A stretch of 57,216 nt of DNA from Folioceros fuciformis (GCA_049999805.1 JBNGIO010006248.1:137304-194519), one strand, 5' to 3'; counted from the first letter of the stretch, positions 11,563 to 24,140 are shown. The notes: generated by a model from the sequence alone, not told the origin. Numbers and translations: made by a program.

Positions 11563-12045
11563 GCCAGTCATTAGCGGAGCAATGAGCTCAACAGAGATGA
11601 GAGTCCACACGTTGAAAGTGTTCAAAATTAATGAAGTTTGATAAGCAACTTCCTCCAATTCGATTACACGAAGTTGCAACAAGACGAGTAGCTACGACCT
11701 CAGTGGGGAAAACGGCAACACTTACAAGCCTTGACGCGAACCATAATCACGTCTCAGACTCATGCTCTTGATAAAGCGCATAACCAAACGACTGAGTCCT
11801 CAACTACCAGTTGCCATTAGCTATGGACAGGAAGAGTCTCGCGACTGCTTGGAGGCGTGGACAGCTGTTCGCCATTCAGCAGAAGCATCCAGTCATCTGA
11901 ACTCTGGTGCAGATCCGGGTACCAAAGCCACGAGGAGAAGATGAGAGCTCTGTGCGCACATTCCCATTTGACCTAACAGAGGCGCACATTGCAACTCCAA
12001 AAAGCATCGCACAAAAAGCCTACTTCACCACGGCAGTCAAGTGCT

Positions 12046-12798
12046 CTACTTCTTGAGACGGAAATGGCTGTTTAACAGTCTCGAAACTTCTACGAACTCA
12101 ACTCGGTCTTTCCCAAAGATGGTCTTCAGCTTGTCATCACACATGATCTCCCGCTTCCTCTCGGGATTCTGCTGGACAAGGCGGGGAAGTGAGAACAAAT
12201 CATAGCCACCACCACCAAGACCTACTTGTCACTCAACACCCGCAGACCCTGCTTTTCAACACCCGCAGACCCTGCTTTTCAACACTAAATCAGTTGAAAG
12301 AAAAACAACACACTCAAGACATAACCTTCCTGCAAAAGCAGCATCAGCATCAACGTAATGTTTGAGCTGACTTGCATGAACCAGTCCCCTCAACCATTTC
12401 GTTGAACAAATTAGGATGACAAACTGCGGCATCATACATTCCGCATAAACAACTTAACGTCAAGTCGGTCTGCATCTCAAGCTTCTGGACAAATAAGAAC
12501 GAGATAAAACACCGCAGGGTAACTCCAGCTGACATACTGGAGGCCACATTACAGACGCACAACAAAGGTCGACGTAAGGAAAGCCCTAGAAGGAAAGAGA
12601 CAGCTCAGGAAGCCTTGCCTGCAGCTGATTGTCCTTGATGTAGCTCCACACGGAGCGGAGGGCATTCACACGAGAACATTCTTCAACTCCAAGAAACTTC
12701 TTAAGAGCAGGGGACACCGGTTGCGCTTTGGTGAAGCCCGCCGGAACTACCTTCGCTGCTGTTTCTACAGCCTTCGCCACCGCCTTCGAAGCCACCAT
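12046..12798 (-). CDS. SWIB/MDM2-domain protein, probably organellar or nuclear
   Basis: Two exons on the minus strand: about 12798-12619 and about 12168-12046. The first encodes a short basic Ala/Lys/Val leader followed by AQPVSPALKKFLGVEECSR and ALRSVWSYIKDNQLQ; the second gives NPERKREIMCDDKLKTIFG, DRVEFVEVSRLLNSHF and a few basic residues to the stop. Together this is a complete SWIB domain of about 75 residues, the fold also found in MDM2 and in SWI/SNF subunit BAF60. Small stand-alone SWIB proteins of plants are often plastid nucleoid or chromatin proteins; the leader could be a short targeting peptide. The ATG chosen (12798) is the first in frame. The intron appears to start with GC instead of GT. 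The last few codons are the least certain part. Confidence 0.85.
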
Positions 12799-13872
12799 CG
12801 CTACGAATTGGGGGCGCACTCTGCCGGCTCAGAGGCAAGCACGGTTTCCAAGACTGTGCATTCGGACTCCGGATGACTTGCCGTCGGACTGGTTTGCGCG
12901 GTTGCGCAAAGAGAGGAGCCACCCGGTGTGGTGGACACGAAGTGCGAGCCGGTGAGAACTTACCGGCTACCGGCACCTTCCCGCCATTCCCGCCTCCCTC
13001 GGTCCACTTGGCGGCGAAGAACCCAAGACATTCCTAATATTAGCAGCCTCTCCAGCTTTATGAAGAGGTCTAGCTAGTCTGTTCATGGATTGAAGTAACA
13101 CATGAGACCTTGCCTCCTTTACCATGAGAGGAGCTTGAGCTTGTTAGCTCTAGATCCTTGCTCCTCTTCTCTTCTACTCTAGAGACCTTGAACAGCCTAT
13201 TCGCTTAGAATCACTAGCCTTATGGCAAGTTGCCTCTGCATGGTGTGCGAGGACTGCAATTTTTGCTGTTGCTATGTATGCATCTTAGTTCTACATGCCT
13301 GATCCTAGGTCCATAGGTGAGTTTGAGAGGGATTAGGGGCTGTCTATATGCCTTGTCCCTCCATGTGTGAGGACACATAAGTCTACCCTCACACCTCAAG
13401 TCTGGACTAGGTCTCTTGTCTTGTTGCATAGAGCTAATCAAGAGCATGAATATGGTTTCCTATTAACATCACAAAGATGATTTATCAAAGGATCTGAAAT
13501 TGGTGAGGTCTGAGATGAGATTGGAAGGGTTTGCGGAGTTGAATGATTGATAAAGCTGCAAGAATGCCCTCCCGTCGATAGTTGGATTCACGCAAGGGTG
13601 AGGTTCTCCATTGTCTACAACAAGCTAGCATCTAGTTGAAAAAATTGAGAGAATTCTCCCAGAAAAAGCTCCCCAAAATTGGTAGAAGGATCCTTAGGAG
13701 AAGAAGAGTGTAGGAGCTGGTCACAAATCGTTCTCGACACACCGCGAGAAGAAGGAAGAGCTCAAGCAAAAGTCGTCCTATCCAAACAAAATAGTGCTTC
13801 TGCAGCAACGCTCCAAATGTTTTATGACATCGTTGCTTGAAGGGGAGAAGTAAGGGCATGGAGAAAGGGGCC

Positions 13873-13972
13873 NNNNNNNNNNNNNNNNNNNNNNNNNNNN
13901 NNNNNNNNNNNNNNNNNNNNNNNNNNNNNNNNNNNNNNNNNNNNNNNNNNNNNNNNNNNNNNNNNNNNNNNN
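13873..13972. other. Assembly gap, 100 N
   Basis: A run of 100 N beside a 39-bp tandem array; probably an unresolved array. Confidence 0.95.
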
Positions 13973-14128
13973 GGGGTGAAGGAATGTCTTGGAACCTGGT
14001 GCTCCAAACACGGGGTGAAGGAATGTCTTGGAACCTGGTGCTCCAAACACGGGGTGAAGGAATGTCTTGGAACCTGGTGCTCCAAACACGGGGTGAAGGA
14101 ATGTCTTCAGACATGGTGCTCCAAACAT
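13973..14128. repeat. 39-bp tandem repeat, about four copies, at the edge of a gap
   Basis: Units start at 13973, 14012, 14051 and 14090, each GGGGTGAAGGAATGTCTT followed by GGAACCTGGTGCTCCAAACAC; the last copy has diverged. Thirty-nine is a multiple of three, so one frame reads through as a 13-residue repeat in both directions, but no start context or domain supports a protein. The array abuts 100 N, so the true copy number is unknown. Confidence 0.9.
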
Positions 14129-14652
14129 GGCGTGAAGGATATGGAGTTTACACTGCGAAGTGAAGGGAGTAGGATCGAGGATCCATTCAGAGAGGAATCG
14201 TATAGAGTTCTCGATCAAGGACAGCTCCCGACGTTACCTAGTCTAAAAAGTATGTAAGTATGTACGTAGATGCTCGACACGTTTTGTCAGGTGTCAGTGG
14301 TAGTAAGGCGGGGCTGGCGCGACTAGAGCCTACTCGCCGGAGTTCGGATTCCAGCGTTCCAGGTAACCTCGCTTCCTCCTGGTTCATCCGGTTTCACCCG
14401 CGGTCAGCATGCCGAGTGGTGTGGATATGAAGTGTCACCCGGTACAACCTTACCGGACACCGGCACCTCCCGCCACTCTCCGACGACTTGTTGGTGAAGC
14501 AAAACCCTGTACAAGAAGCGTGAGCAATAGCATCTTGGAAACAGCGAACAGTCAACAGGGAACACAGCCTAATCGAGGCTGTCACCGATCTTTTGCTCTG
14601 CCAGGCGCAGTCTGCAGTTGCTGTGGTGTGGGAGTGAAAATTCTGAAGCGGA

Positions 14653-15739
14653 ATGGAGGGGTTTCTGGACAAGATCTCTTCGATATTTGGCAACCGCGAC
14701 AACCTGCCTTGGACCGATGCGGACATGATCGTTGTACGTGACCAAAGCGGCCCTGCGATGTCTGGTTGGCAGAAATAGGGATTGTCTGGGAGACGGGATG
14801 ATGTTTTGTGGTGCATCCTTTGCATGTCTGCTGGCTTAGGGAGCGGTTTGAGTTGGATCTGCAAAACCATCTGCTGTGGTGCTGAATTGCAGGATTTCAG
14901 ATGTTTTGGACCTGTTTTGAGGCAGGATTGGCATGCATCTGGTGCAACTGTGTGCAAGATGGCAGACCGAGTTTCATGTGCAGATTGTGCTGTCTGTCTG
15001 GAGCTGTTAGGAGTTGGTGAAGTCGGCCCTGATCACATGAGCCTTATTGTTCTTAGAGTGGCTTTTCTCTCAGGAATGTGAACGGGAGGCAGCCGGAGAA
15101 GGACAAGGGACTCCTGGTAGTCAGGATAGGAGTGAGAGCATCATGAGACTGGCTTGGGCTCTTGTTCATTCGCAGCGACCTGATGATGTACAACGAGGCA
15201 TAGCCATGCTGGAGTGTGAGTATCTATCAAGATGGTCTGGTCAAGATTCTCACAGTCGTTCATGTTTGGCTCAACGGGAACTCATATTGCGAATCACATG
15301 TGGATGCAGCTTTTTTGAATCAGAAAAATGTGCCTCTTCAGGGCAGAGAGATTCTCTACCTGTTGGCGGTCGGACAGTACAGAGCGGGTGACTACGGACG
15401 AGCCCGCCGGTTGGTAGACCAGGCTCTGCAGGTGAGATTCTCAGCAATGTAGGATTGAGACACTAGCATCAACATTGCAGCGATAACATTCAGCGCTGCG
15501 CCTGCAGTTAGCACCGGATTTCAGGCAGGCTCTGGTGTTGAAGAAGATTGTTGAGGACAAAATTGCCAAAGGTATTCCTCCCTCTGTTTCTGTCTAGTAA
15601 CTTCGTTGGCCGCAGCTCACTTCTTCATGTTCTGACAACATGCATGCCTGTAGATGGAGTTATCGGCGTGGGTCTAGCAGCTGCTGCCGTAGGCCTTGTT
15701 GCTAGTGGAGTAGCTGCAGCCTTTATGCGCAAGAGATAG
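14653..15739 (+). CDS. FIS1: Mitochondrial/peroxisomal fission protein FIS1
   Basis: Five exons (about 14653-14733, 15074-15215, 15310-15431, 15508-15571, 15654-15739) join in frame to 164 residues, the usual plant FIS1 length. FIS1 is a tail-anchored outer-membrane adaptor that recruits dynamin-related protein to mitochondria and peroxisomes for division. The protein starts MEGFLDKISSIFGNRD, has the TPR-like bundle (MRLAWALVHSQRPDDVQRGI, GREILYLLAVGQYRAGDYGR, LAPDFRQALVLKKIVEDKI), and ends with one membrane span GVIGVGLAAAAVGLVASGVA followed by the basic tail FMRKR that sets tail-anchor targeting. All expected parts are present. The start is the first ATG of the conserved N-terminal arm. The first intron is about 340 nt, the others 76-94 nt. 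Confidence 0.95.
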
Positions 15740-16579
15740 GAGCTTTCCCGGAACTGGTTGAAGAAACTTGTCCACCGCTCGTGGCTTTTCTGAAGAGACT
15801 ATTCTTCGTTCCTGACAACTGTGTATATGACCATCACCTTCACGCTAGTTTGGCGAGCTTTGTATTTGGTTTGTGAACCATGTTTCTAGTACATGGATGA
15901 CTAAAACGATCAAGGAACTTGCAATCGGTCACGTTCACTTTCGGTTAACACCATCATGCGTTGTATTTTTCCTTACAAGTATGTAATTGCAGAAGAATCT
16001 TCTCGGCCGCATCTTTGCTTGACAATTTTCTACCTCCATCGTTCAACCTTCAGCCGGGTTATTGAAAAGCCATTAGCTCATCGGGCCACACTAACTTGTA
16101 AGCCCCAATCGCAAGAGGTGAGTATGGGCACGAGGAAGGGTATCTTTGGCCTGTGTGCAAGGCTCTTCATGGTACTTGTTGAGCAAACGTAGGAAGCTAA
16201 AGACGGATTACTACCAAGCTGCTCACCAAAAACGAGCTAATTCTCACGCTTCAGTGTCAACACAAATTTGATCCGAACTTTACCATCTTTTCCTCGCACG
16301 ATTCACTGAAGGAAAGCAATCGGCTCTTGATGCCCATGTATAGTTGGTTGCTTTTCCAGGCGTGAAACTGGCCATGGCCAAGGAGAACACCACTTTGTTT
16401 GCGAAGGGTGGCCGTGGCCTCAAACCGAAACGCGGGACGAACGACCCGTTAAGAGTCCATTCGTCGTTCTGGGCTTCAGTCGATTGCTAATGGGCAATGT
16501 GGATTACAGTCGTCCTTAGTCCTCGTTCGAATATGAAAGGTCTTTGAAAAATGTCTACATCGTAGCCTTCTTTCTCAAT
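15740..16579. other. Intergenic, convergent 3' regions
   Basis: Lies between the converging ends of FIS1 (+) and the pantothenate kinase gene (-). I see no gene, repeat array or RNA in it; it probably holds the two 3' untranslated regions. Confidence 0.5.
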
Positions 16580-19500
16580 CTAATTTTCACCTGCATCTCC
16601 GTTCCAAGGCTCGAATCTACAGACAGAGTCATAGATCTGCCCCCCCACCAGCTGCCCAGCCAGATGTTTGTTCTTCAGCATGGCAAGCTACACGTCACGT
16701 CAATTCAGTCAGACGACAGGGTAGTCCTCCAGAGATTCAGGAACATGTGTATGAAAATTTCAAGAAAATATGTATGAGAGAGATTCACCTTGAGAGCATC
16801 ACATTTAAATCGGGCCCTGTAGTTTGTGTGGAGAGCTCGTCCCATCCCTTCCAAGACGACCTGCCAAACCAGAAACTCCTTTAGCTCAGGAGTCTACATC
16901 GATCACAAGATAAGACGATGAGTCTCATCATGGAAGGAGGCGCGTACCAGATCTGCATCCTGGGCGAGGTCGGCAAGTTCTGAGCTGACTTGACGAAGAT
17001 CGATGCAGGGACTTCCACACCCATTTTCGGCAATCATTAGTTTGGGGGTCTCGAATGTGGAAGAGGAAACTTCTGTGCTCTCTGGCTCCATTGCATCAAT
17101 CAGAATCTCTCCTGCCTTGGCTGCTTTTCGAAGGATGTCACTATGCTGAAAACAAAGTTTGGGGGAGGTTAGAGTCCATGTTTCTGCAGGAGCGAAACCT
17201 ACCTTCTAGAAAATTAGTTGACATCTCACCTTTGCTGCAGCAGCCACAACACCTGGGAGCTCTCGAGCTGTTACATCATTTATGGCTGGAAGGGAATTTG
17301 CAACAAGCACAACCTGGGAAAAGAGCCCAATGTTGAGGAACAATTGCCTTTGGCTGAAGCACGCTCAGACACAAAGCCTCAAGGAGTGCACCTCTGTCCC
17401 TCGCCTCAAAAGCTCGCGGGCCAACGGAAGCATGCCCAGTACCACATCAGCTCCTGAGTTGTCGACAAATAGTAGTGCTCGTTTGTGGTGGTGCGGCGAT
17501 GTGCCATCAGCATCGCCAAGCAACCTCTTCGCTAATGCATCGAAGTCATCCACCTGCTTAGGCCTCGACGGTTACTACGTCTGTAAGGCATGAACATAAC
17601 ATTACATACAAACTTAAAGATCCTGACAGTCATACCCGCCAGGGACGCTGCATCTTATTCCGGCTCATTCGATAGATTTCAAGAATTGTGCCCTTTTGAT
17701 ACAGCTCCACACACGCACGTGAACCCCAGTCAAATATGTTTGCACCAAGAACGCCTTCTATTATTGCCAGCCACCTTGTCCTCTGCCATAACAGAGGTCC
17801 TTAGTGTCCAACACAACAAAAATACGACAACTCAAAGCAGAGAAAGACAGGCACAAACAACAGAAAGTACCGGCTCCATGCTGTCGAGCTCCGATAGCAG
17901 ATCAGGTAACACAGCCAAAGCTGCTTCATTCTCTCTAATAAAAACAATACAATATTTCACTTAACTTTTCATTTGCTAATGTTTTGACAAAGACCACGAG
18001 CCAGGAAATGGATCACCTCTGCTTGATTGATCTATAAGCATCCATGAAGTGAAACTCCCGCAGACATTCTTCTCTCATTTCCAACAAGTTGGCCAAGCCA
18101 AGTTTGCCATACGCAGCAGGCTCCTCACATAGTCTGTTGGTAGCAAGAACAGCACGGACTGAGCAGCTGAACCAAAAATTAATCAACAACAAAATTGCCG
18201 TTCTTTTGGAGGATGAGTGAAAAGACTTGCCTTGCAAGGTGAGCCCTGAACGCTTGAGCAAATGCATCACCCCTCCTCTTGGCATCCTCAGTACCTCCTT
18301 CACTAGCAACAGCCTGAACGTTTCGGGCAAAGGGTCAGAATAACTAGATTCAAATAAGAACCATTTTGACGTAGTCCTTGATCACCAGAGCTGTGGAAAC
18401 TTTCGAGGCACTCACTGTCTCTACAAGATCAGGCAAGTGCTCTGACAGAACGTTGAGCCAATATCTGCAACAAACAATGGAAAGACTGTGAGCACCCTAG
18501 TTTCGAAGTGCATTATGAGGAACGCGTAATCAGCTTCAGAAAGAGGGCTATTAGAACACGCGTCAACTCACTTCCGTTCACCTTCTGAATTAAGATCCAC
18601 TGTGTTGGGCTCATATCTAGAAACAACAACAACATCACTTGAGCTCAGATGGACCTTGTCGACAGCTCTACTCAGATCAGCTGAATTAGGACTCTGCATC
18701 TTAACAGTCGACAATAATCCCACCCTTTTGGATCCAAAAGCAGTGGGAATGGCTCCAACGATGGAATCAGATGGAGAACCCCAACATTAAGAGCTGCACT
18801 AGCATCAGACCGCAAAAGGCCAGCACGGGCTTGAGGTCGCTCAAAACCACCAAGCCCTGTTGTTCCAGAAGAGGCTGTTGGTATTGGTCCAACAATGTCG
18901 CCTCCTTTCCGCATAAACTTCTCCATCCATGTGATCTGGAAGACAAGTCAGGTTTTAAACCACAAGTCATTTTAAAATGAAAGCCATTTCACACGTAATG
19001 AGTACTGTAGCTGTCTTAATAAGCTTAAACATGACAAGTTGAGGCTGTATAGCTACCATCTTGCTTCCTCAGGAGACAAGTCAACGGCGAAGCTTTAAGT
19101 TTGTACGCAGCCTTACCTTTTCATTTAGATCTTGGATGGGAGGACCCTGGATTTCACCACCTACGCAAGGAGCGCCCATTGGAAATCGCTCTACAAGCTG
19201 ATGAGGTGTGAGATGGTCAAGCCCATGCTTGTCATAGCTAAGGAAGGCACCCAATGCTCCCAAGTAGCCTTCATGTCTCAAAAACATAGCCTGTGCCTCG
19301 CCTTTAGACCTGTGTACCAGAGAGGGTCAAATACAAGGAAGAGACATGACCTTATGGAGCAGAGATCATGGAATAATGCATCGTTCCATGCTATTTTCAA
19401 AGGACTCACTCACCAAAATCTTACTGCAAAGGACATTGTATCCATGGTGTAGGCATGACCACGGATAAAGAATCCCCCAAAAAATATGCGCTGAAGTCCA

Positions 19501-21633
19501 TATTGTAAAGCGTTCAAATATGCAATCTAGACCAGGCACAAACAAGATGAACCCAGGAGACCATCAGGAAAGCTGAACAAAGATATCAGCCACAAGGAAC
19601 TATCAAAGATTGACGCAGGCACAGGTCACGTGATTGCCCTCACCTGTCCAATGTTGTATGATATCATGCGTAGCAAGGACAGTGCAATATCTTCTCTCCT
19701 GTAGTCAGACAGATCCTTGTTTTCTTGCAGAACTTTGCCAAAACTTGACGCTATGGTTGAAGCTGAAAGACCAATCTGTTGTCCGTGCAAGTAGACCCGC
19801 ATGAGAAAACTTGTGCTTACACCCAAATTCCTTGGTCTTCAGACTAATGAAGATAATACCTTGGAGTAATCCAGGCCACCGTATATATCACCAACAAGCA
19901 TGTCAATCTGACTATTGTCCCCAGCCTGGGTCAGCTCCAGAATTTCGTCAAAACTGTTCAGAAAATGTGCCGATCATTTTCTGCCTCGGGAGCAAATAAG
20001 AGATCACAGCGATGGCTGCCTCTAGTATAAAGTAAGCAATCAATGGACTCAGTGACTCACCTCTTACACTTGGTAAGAAGCCTTCCAAGGCCCCAGAATG
20101 TACCGCCACCAACATTTGTTCCACTGACTCTCTCAAACTTTCGATCTCCATCAACCTTTAGAACAAGAAGGAAGAACAATGAACTATAACGTCTAATTCT
20201 GTGATGCTCCATGCAACGTCGACACCTGCCTTTGCATAAAAACTGAACCGTGTTTGCTACCTTGATCATGCTCACTCCAGAACCAATATTCACGAGGAGG
20301 TAAGGGAACAGGTCATTTTGGTCAATATCAACGAACTGTTTCTGGCCTTCCAGGTGTGTGAAAGCCTCATCACGTATAGCCTGCAAAAGAGGTCCAAATT
20401 TTTTATCGCCTTCTCTCTTTCAGAAATGCTGTAAAGACATGCAATTTGACTAAGCACTTTGAATCTCAGCTACCAATGGTAGGAGGGAAAGAGATCTACT
20501 TCCACATACTCTAAGTAGAAAGTTTGCGCCTGATACCAAGCAAGCCATCTCATCTTCCTTGTCTAAGGTAATTCCAAGCTGTTCCTTGAACAAATCCGAA
20601 TACTTGAAAGCCCCACCACCTGTGGCCTTGGCCGAGGAAATTACATGAGGTTTCCGTGGTGAGCCTTACGNNNNNNNNNNNNNNNNNNNNNNNNNNNNNN
20701 NNNNNNNNNNNNNNNNNNNNNNNNNNNNNNNNNNNNNNNNNNNNNNNNNNNNNNNNNNNNNNNNNNNNNNGTTGTTAACCATCGTGTTAAGCTAGCTTTA
20801 CGGTCATCCAATCGGATTGACGAAACCAGGGTCAAAAATATCATTTCTCCCTACAACCGCTTGCATCATAGAGCTCGAAATCCTGGGTCAAGGATTTAAC
20901 GCTTCAGATCAATACCTTGACAGTAGGTCCATGCTGGGGATTACGAGCAAATGTTTGCCCGTCTGCTTGTAATTCTGCAGTAGCTTAAAATACAGAATAT
21001 TCATGGATGTTATCAGGGGATAATTCGAATCTGTGAAGGACAACGCCACAAGACATAGAGCACCATGCTACCAGGTCATGTGTAAAACCAAATCCGACAT
21101 CACGATCATGTAACACTGATGGACAACAAGAACCTTTCGAGATCCCGAAATGCAGCTTCTTGGACTGGATGAACTTGATGCACTCATTGAGCTTGCTGGT
21201 CTCAAACTTGACAAACGTGAGTCGACCACCTAGCACAGGAGATGTTGACTTAAAACTGGACCACCTCCTCTCCTGCTGTGGACCCAAGGCGGGGCTGGAC
21301 TCGGGCCGCCGTGTGAAATAGACCAGCTTAACCAAAGACCCTGCAGAACAAGAGAAGACATCCGATTCAGCAGCCAGTCAGTTCCACAACACTTCAATTT
21401 CCTGTCCTCCAAGTTTCCTTCCCTTCCAGAGCACCACCATGACTGTGACAAGTACCTCCTAAGTCGATGGCGAAGTGGAAGATGTCATCACTCTGGTTTG
21501 GCAGAAGAATTGTGGGATTCCTCTCCTCGGTGGACCCTTGAATTGCAGCCCCACTCAGGTCCAGCAAAGGTCTCGGCGGTACCCTCACCAAGTGAGAACC
21601 TCCTTCCTCGATGCCACCTGCATCGCTCGACAT
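16580..21633 (-). CDS. PANK2: Pantothenate kinase 2 with C-terminal DUF89 phosphatase-like domain
   Basis: Many short exons on the minus strand. The first (21633 to about 21450) gives a variable N-terminus and FHFAIDLGG; the next starts [15 protein letters not shown]. Further kinase blocks: [17 protein letters not shown] (about 20620), [18 protein letters not shown] (20280), [20 protein letters not shown] (20100), [19 protein letters not shown] (19250). Then [20 protein letters not shown] (18100) and the DUF89 part: [20 protein letters not shown] (17470), [18 protein letters not shown] (17000), [20 protein letters not shown] (16830), ending [14 protein letters not shown]. The kinase phosphorylates pantothenate, the first step of CoA synthesis; DUF89 is a metal-dependent phosphatase that acts on damaged or unwanted phosphopantetheine metabolites. 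This is the two-domain architecture of plant PANK2 and animal PANK4. The ATG at 21633 is chosen as the first in frame. An intron near 20.7 kb contains a 100-N gap; some exon edges are not fixed. Confidence 0.93.
20671..20770. other. Assembly gap, 100 N
   Basis: Lies between exon blocks of the pantothenate kinase gene, most likely within an intron; a short exon could be hidden in it. Confidence 0.9.
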
Positions 21634-22415
21634 GCTTGACTGTAGAACTGGAGACACACGAAGGCCACAGCTCGTACAAGAGGCGACGAGAAGCAGCTTC
21701 CATCCGGAGCTCTACTCGTACCGAATTCTCATTCTCGTAAAGGAGTCCTGTTTAGGCTCTAATGTATAGCAGCAACTTATGTACATTTTTTTGAACCCCT
21801 TACTTTCTCTTAAACCTTCTCCTCCTCCTCTCCTTTTCTCCATTTGCTCCCTCCTGCCTTGTTCTCAGATATAGTAACCACCGTGTGAGAAGAAGAAGCA
21901 ACAAGACCTGTACTCAGAGTTGGTAAAGGAGGCAAATTAGCAAGTCGATCTTTCCAAGGTTTAGGGTTTATGGTGGAGCGAAGCTGTGCTGTTCAGGAGC
22001 ATATTGTAATACGATTCCGTAAGAGAAGGTTTATCGGTACATACATACTCGGAAAACTATGCCATGGTGGAGCGAATGTGTAAGGAGCTGCCGCTCTTGA
22101 GAGGCTCGACAAGCGCTGCGAGGAGCAGGGTGTGGGCTTGTTTGTTGATTGTTGGCGGCCGGCGCATGGATGGTTGCTCGATGCTTGCCTAGAAGAGATG
22201 TAAATTTGGTCTGTCAGGTGCAGAGTGTGCAAGGATTGATCCATGGTGCGCCCTAATACTGGTACTGGGTTGCTGGATGTGAGCAGCTACTGAATGCGGT
22301 TACCAGCCGCTGGGCATGGTGAAGGTGGAGGGTAGCAACAGGAATAGCAATAGCTAGTAGCTCCGTGTGTTGAGGCACACATTGCAGGGCTAACAGGGCT
22401 GCCACAGCCGTGGGG

Positions 22416-23807
22416 ATGAAGCCGGAGAAGGAGTCTGAGAATGAGAAGCGGGAGGGCAGTTTGGATCGTCGGCTCAATCAGACGCTCAAGAGTGTGCAGG
22501 GTTTGCTGAGGGGCCGCACATTTCCTGGGAAGGTCTTGCTGAGCCGGAAAGGCTCGGATCAGCCTCCTCGAAGCGGGTCTCCGATTGATCCTTCCTCTGC
22601 TGCTGACAGGCAAGCTGAGGATGAGGGCGCCAGCGGGAGCGGCAACGCAAGTGAGGTGCGGGTAGACAAGAGTGTTGGATCCCAGGATGGAGCGGAGGAT
22701 GATGTTGGTGGGTCACAGGCGGAGGCAGGAGGGCCTTCTGGGGCAGGGGCTCCTGCGACAGACAAGGTTTCCTCCTCTACCGACTCCTCTTCCTTGAGGC
22801 CGGCCACCGGAAGCAGAGCAACTGACAGTGCACGCGTGGCCAAGTTTAAGAAAGAGCTGGCGACCACAACTGTGGACTTGGACGCTTTACGGGAATTGGC
22901 ATGGAGCGGGGTTCCTCCTGATATGCGGCCTCTTGTGTGGCGGCTTTTGCTGGGATATGCTCCACCGAATGCAGATAGAAGGGAGGGGACTCTGGCAAGG
23001 AAACGGCAGGAGTACATCGAATGCGTGACGCCGTATTATGATATTGCAGATTCGGAGCGAAGTGAGGATGAGATTCATACTCTCCGGCAGATATCTGTGG
23101 ATTGTCCTAGGACAGTTCCAGATGTGCCTTTCTTCCAGCAGCCTGTGCTTCAGAAGTCTTTGGAACGTGTGTTGTATATATGGGCCATTCGGCATCCTGC
23201 AAGTGGTTACGTTCAGGGTATCAACGACCTGCTCACACCCTTCTTGGTTGTCTTCCTGTCGGAGCATCTCGAGGGCGAGATGGAGAGCTGGCAGGTATCT
23301 GAGTTGCCTCAGTCTGTCATATATCAGGTGGAAGCAGATTGCTTCTGGTGTTTGTCCAAGCTTCTAGATGGGATTCAGGACCATTATACTTTTGCCCAAC
23401 CAGGAATCCAGCGTCTTGTATTCAAGCTGAAGGAGCTGGTGCGACGGATTGATGAGCCTATGGCAAAACATCTGGAGGAGCAGGGCCTTGATTTCCTGCA
23501 GTTTGCCTTCCGCTGGTTTAACTGCCTTGTGATCCGTGAAATACCCTTCTCTTGTGTAGCTCGTCTCTGGGACACATATTTGTCAGAGGGAGATGCTTTT
23601 CCAGAATATCTTGTATACTTGTGTGCAAGTTTCCTGCTAAGTTGGACAGATCAACTGCAGCAACTTGACTTTCAGGACATGGTTATGTTCCTGCAACATC
23701 TCCCAACTCAAAAGTGGACGCTTCAGGAACTGGAGATGGTCTTATCCCGAGCCTTTATGTGGCGAGTCATGTTCGACCGTGCTCCAAATCACTTGAATGC
23801 ATCTTGA
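22416..23807 (+). CDS. TBC-domain Rab GTPase-activating protein (TBC1D22-like)
   Basis: A single exon of 463 residues; the first in-frame ATG is at 22416. The first 140 residues are low-complexity Ser/Gly/Glu. The TBC domain runs from about residue 150: LAWSGVPPDMRPLVWRLLLG, then the arginine-finger motif QISVDCPRTVP (IxxDxxR) and the glutamine-finger motif YVQGINDLLTPF (YxQ), then VEADCFWCLSKLLDGIQDHY and IPFSCVARLWDTYLSEG. Both catalytic fingers are present, so it should stimulate GTP hydrolysis on a Rab, acting in membrane traffic. The arrangement fits the TBC1D22 group. It lies head-to-head with the pantothenate kinase gene, about 780 bp apart, so they may share a promoter region. The lack of introns in a family usually rich in them suggests intron loss or retroposition. 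Confidence 0.92.
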   Translation: MKPEKESENEKREGSLDRRLNQTLKSVQGLLRGRTFPGKVLLSRKGSDQPPRSGSPIDPSSAADRQAEDEGASGSGNASEVRVDKSVGSQDGAEDDVGGSQAEAGGPSGAGAPATDKVSSSTDSSSLRPATGSRATDSARVAKFKKELATTTVDLDALRELAWSGVPPDMRPLVWRLLLGYAPPNADRREGTLARKRQEYIECVTPYYDIADSERSEDEIHTLRQISVDCPRTVPDVPFFQQPVLQKSLERVLYIWAIRHPASGYVQGINDLLTPFLVVFLSEHLEGEMESWQVSELPQSVIYQVEADCFWCLSKLLDGIQDHYTFAQPGIQRLVFKLKELVRRIDEPMAKHLEEQGLDFLQFAFRWFNCLVIREIPFSCVARLWDTYLSEGDAFPEYLVYLCASFLLSWTDQLQQLDFQDMVMFLQHLPTQKWTLQELEMVLSRAFMWRVMFDRAPNHLNAS

Positions 23808-24140
23808 CTCGGGGCATTTTTTGTTTTGTATGCTTCCTTCCTGATGGCATTGTTGTCTCGGGACTGTATTGATCTGAGCATTTCTAGGGTACGTAAAGTG
23901 GATGACTTTTAAGTACACTTCATGTTAAGACGAAATAGGATTTGCAATATTTGAATTGCAAAGTAAAGGGGGTTGGTTACAACGATGATTGCGAGCATAA
24001 AGAGCCTGCAAATGTGAAACGCGTTTTGCTTGAAACGAGGCTACAAGGAACAAGAGACTCTTCTTAGAGTCCCTTGGTGTACGCTTTGGCCTTAACATTT
24101 TATTCATCCACAAATCAAAAAGAATACGGGACTATATGTT

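Larger units (their letters stand above)
12850..14640. other. Intergenic stretch between divergent SWIB and FIS1 genes
   Basis: No supported gene. It holds a 39-bp tandem array next to an N gap (13873-14128) and two related GC-rich phrases, near 12960 and 14450, each with TTACCGG followed by ACCGGCACC and a CGCCA run, which look like diverged copies of one promoter-proximal segment in front of the two divergent genes. Confidence 0.5.

Noticed and set aside
13632-14257. ORFs with 13-residue repeats on both strands
   Set aside because: Produced by a 39-bp tandem array and a gap; open in both directions, no domain.
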